From positions 248,001-312,000 of the forward strand of contig NZ_CP053748.1 in assembly GCF_024400215.1 (NCBI RefSeq): a stretch of DNA of 64,000 bases. The letters are read 5' to 3'. Position numbers and translations under genes: made by a program. The notes beneath the pieces were generated by a model. The model saw only the letters and a program-made list of their open reading frames with translations. It searched no databases and was not told where the DNA came from. This DNA is from Massilia sp. erpn (GTDB taxonomy: Bacteria > Pseudomonadota > Gammaproteobacteria > Burkholderiales > Burkholderiaceae_D). Within the stretch, counting starts at the first letter, position 1. Each line of letters opens with the position of its first letter. Positions 62,835 through 64,000 of the stretch are shown in pieces.

Positions 62835-63799
62835 GGCGCCACCTTACCCAGTTCGCGCCCATACACGCCGGCCGCCACGCCCGGCAACGAGCTGCAGCGC
62901 GGGTCGGCGCCCGTCGTCGGCTGGCCGCAAGGCTTGTCGCGGTCCAGCGACCAGTAATGCAGGCCCGCCAGCTTCATATCGCGTACGGCGCGCGCCACGG
63001 TGCGCGCATCGCTTTGGGTAAAAACATTTTCCGCCACATCATTCACGCCGATCATCGGCGTCACCTCGATCTGCTCCAGCGGCACCTTGTATTTCATATG
63101 CACGTTCAGCACCGCCTGAATGGCGGAGGAACCCATATCGCAGCGCTGGCCGCGCACCGCGCACACCTTGCTGCCGGCCGGGCCGTAATTCATCACCATC
63201 AGGTTCAGCACATAGTCGCGCAGGCCGCTGCGGCGGATCGCCGCCAGCACCGCCTCGCCGGTGGAGTTCAGGCTGCGCCGGCTGCCATCGGTGGCCGCGT
63301 GCGTGGCCACGGTAAAGCTGAAGCGCAGTTGCGGGCGTTTGCCTTGAGCCTTGACCAGACGCGCCAGCAGGCTGTCGATCTGGGCCGGAGTTTGCGCCGC
63401 TTCAATGTCGAAGTCAAAGCCCAGCAGGTGCGCCGAGTCGTAGCGGGCGATGAATTTTTCCATGCCCTCGTCGCTGGAGCAGGTGAATATGCCGCCCTGG
63501 CCTCCGGTCGATACGATATAGCCGATGCCGGCCGCCACGAACTGCGGCACCTTGGCCGCCGCTACCGTCTGCCCGGGCTGTCCGCCCCAGGTCTCGGCGC
63601 CGCATTCGCCGACGGCAAAGGCCCAGCTCAGCGCTTTGGCATCCAGCCCTTGCAGGGCATTGATGCTGGCTGCCGCGCCATCCAGCGGCAGATGGCGGTA
63701 CGGACTATAGACAAATTGCGGCGCAGCCGCCGCAGGCGCGGATGCAGCCGCAAAGGCTGCCGCGGCGCCCAGCAGCGCCGCCATGACTTTGGTTCTCAT
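62831..63799 (-). CDS. GH18-family chitinase-like enzyme, exported
   Basis: A 322-residue exported hydrolase (signal peptide MRTKVMAALLGAAAAFAAAS, cleavage near AAAAPQ). The GH18 catalytic core is LLGFDFDIEAAQT, with the DxDxE part of the usual DxxDxDxE and the Glu proton donor; the first Asp of the motif is replaced. Other motifs are NLMVMNYGPAGS, VTPMIGVND and GLHYWSLDRDKPC near the end. It has no separate chitin-binding domain. It is upstream of, and overlaps, the NagX-like gene, so the two are one operon. Whether chitin or smaller oligomers are substrates is open. Confidence 0.87.
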   Translation of the reverse strand: MRTKVMAALLGAAAAFAAASAPAAAAPQFVYSPYRHLPLDGAAASINALQGLDAKALSWAFAVGECGAETWGGQPGQTVAAAKVPQFVAAGIGYIVSTGGQGGIFTCSSDEGMEKFIARYDSAHLLGFDFDIEAAQTPAQIDSLLARLVKAQGKRPQLRFSFTVATHAATDGSRRSLNSTGEAVLAAIRRSGLRDYVLNLMVMNYGPAGSKVCAVRGQRCDMGSSAIQAVLNVHMKYKVPLEQIEVTPMIGVNDVAENVFTQSDARTVARAVRDMKLAGLHYWSLDRDKPCGQPTTGADPRCSSLPGVAAGVYGRELGKVAP

Positions 63800-63810
63800 T
63801 TCTTCTCCTG

Positions 63811-63845
63811 CATGAAAAAGGGCAGGACTCCGCGTGGTCCTGCCC
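63811..63845 (-). terminator. Terminator of the TonB receptor gene (minus strand)
   Basis: GGGCAGGAC and GTCCTGCCC arms, then TTTTT on the minus strand. It stops transcription of the receptor before the GH18 gene, which then uses its own promoter. Confidence 0.8.
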
Positions 63846-63872
63846 CATACTGCGATTTACTGCGCTGACGCC

Positions 63873-64000
63873 TTACATCTTGCCCCGGATGCCGAAGAAG
63901 AGCTGCTTGCCGTTCTTGTAGAAGGCGCGCGGCTGGTCCTTGGTGGTGGCGTAGGACTTGAGCGTTGGATCGTTCAAGTCCTTGCCTTCCAGCGAGAGCG
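63873..64000 (-). CDS. C-terminus of a TonB-dependent receptor (partial)
   Basis: The minus strand encodes LSLEGKDLNDPTLKSYATTK, then DQPRAFYKNGKQLFFGIRGK and M, stopping at TAA 63875-63873. An F/Y-rich end with GKQLFFGIRGK is the last barrel strand and loop of the Caulobacter-type receptors that import complex carbohydrates. Its place beside GH18 and nag genes suggests chito-oligosaccharides. Only 42 residues are visible. Confidence 0.75.
   Translation of the reverse strand, partial: LSLEGKDLNDPTLKSYATTKDQPRAFYKNGKQLFFGIRGKM

Overview
This is a GC-rich chromosomal segment from a betaproteobacterium, most likely Oxalobacteraceae (Massilia / Duganella / Janthinobacterium group). The evidence is a tmRNA with tag ANDNSYALAA, several PEP-CTERM proteins, FimV-like and GspAB-type envelope genes, and betaproteobacterial forms of ubiG, gph, fumC and nag genes. 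The genus is inferred, not proven. I see no tRNA, rRNA, CRISPR array, transposase or integrase.

Layout. 1-2.6 kb: end of a VapC-like toxin gene, ubiG, gph and an unknown gene. 2.7-5.6 kb: ssrA, a strong terminator, a cluster of palindromes, then a small AT-richer block with a BPSL0067-family protein, an STY0301-family protein, decayed toxin-antitoxin pieces and a DUF1851 (Tdi1-like) protein; it resembles a small effector/immunity islet beside ssrA. 5.7-10 kb: an exported unknown, a DUF2946 plus TonB receptor pair (possibly copper), and a PEP-CTERM protein. 10-13.6 kb: a Tet-type efflux pump with divergent TetR, and an HxlR regulator divergent from another MFS pump; both intergenic regions carry visible operators. 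13.7-15.9 kb: a Fur-box siderophore receptor broken by an in-frame TAG. 16-18.7 kb: a monooxygenase and three PEP-CTERM genes, two of them TLD-type paralogues. 18.8-25 kb: NAD salvage (pncB and a pncA-like gene), azoreductase with LysR, cbpA-cbpM, and a beta/gamma-crystallin protein. 25-39 kb: MATE pump, DPP-IV peptidase, CsbD, methyltransferase, M13 peptidase, HDOD protein, FliT, aminotransferase, FimV-like protein, fumC and small genes.

39-41.6 kb is a bufferin (copper-binding RiPP) operon: bufA, then a fused bufB-bufC, then doxX. 41.8-47.4 kb holds YjfB, MobB, GspB, GspA, small unknowns and a LysR gene. 47.5-49.4 kb has two exported proteins, one a long DUF2807-type repeat protein with a regular 39-residue period. 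49.5-64 kb is a GlcNAc/chitin-oligosaccharide locus: promoter, kinase, GntR regulator, nagA, SIS-type deaminase, ABC importer, AmpG-like MFS permease, a TPR protein, two membrane acyltransferases, a GH18 enzyme and the end of a TonB receptor. Together these would bring chito-oligosaccharides across the outer membrane, cut them, import the sugars, and phosphorylate, deacetylate and deaminate them to fructose-6-phosphate.

The most unusual feature is a family of hairpin repeats (tGTCC...GGACa cores) at six loci, nearly always at the 3' end of a gene. Two copies are now translated: one forms the linker that fuses bufB to bufC, and one forms the last 55 residues of the GlcNAc-locus substrate-binding protein.
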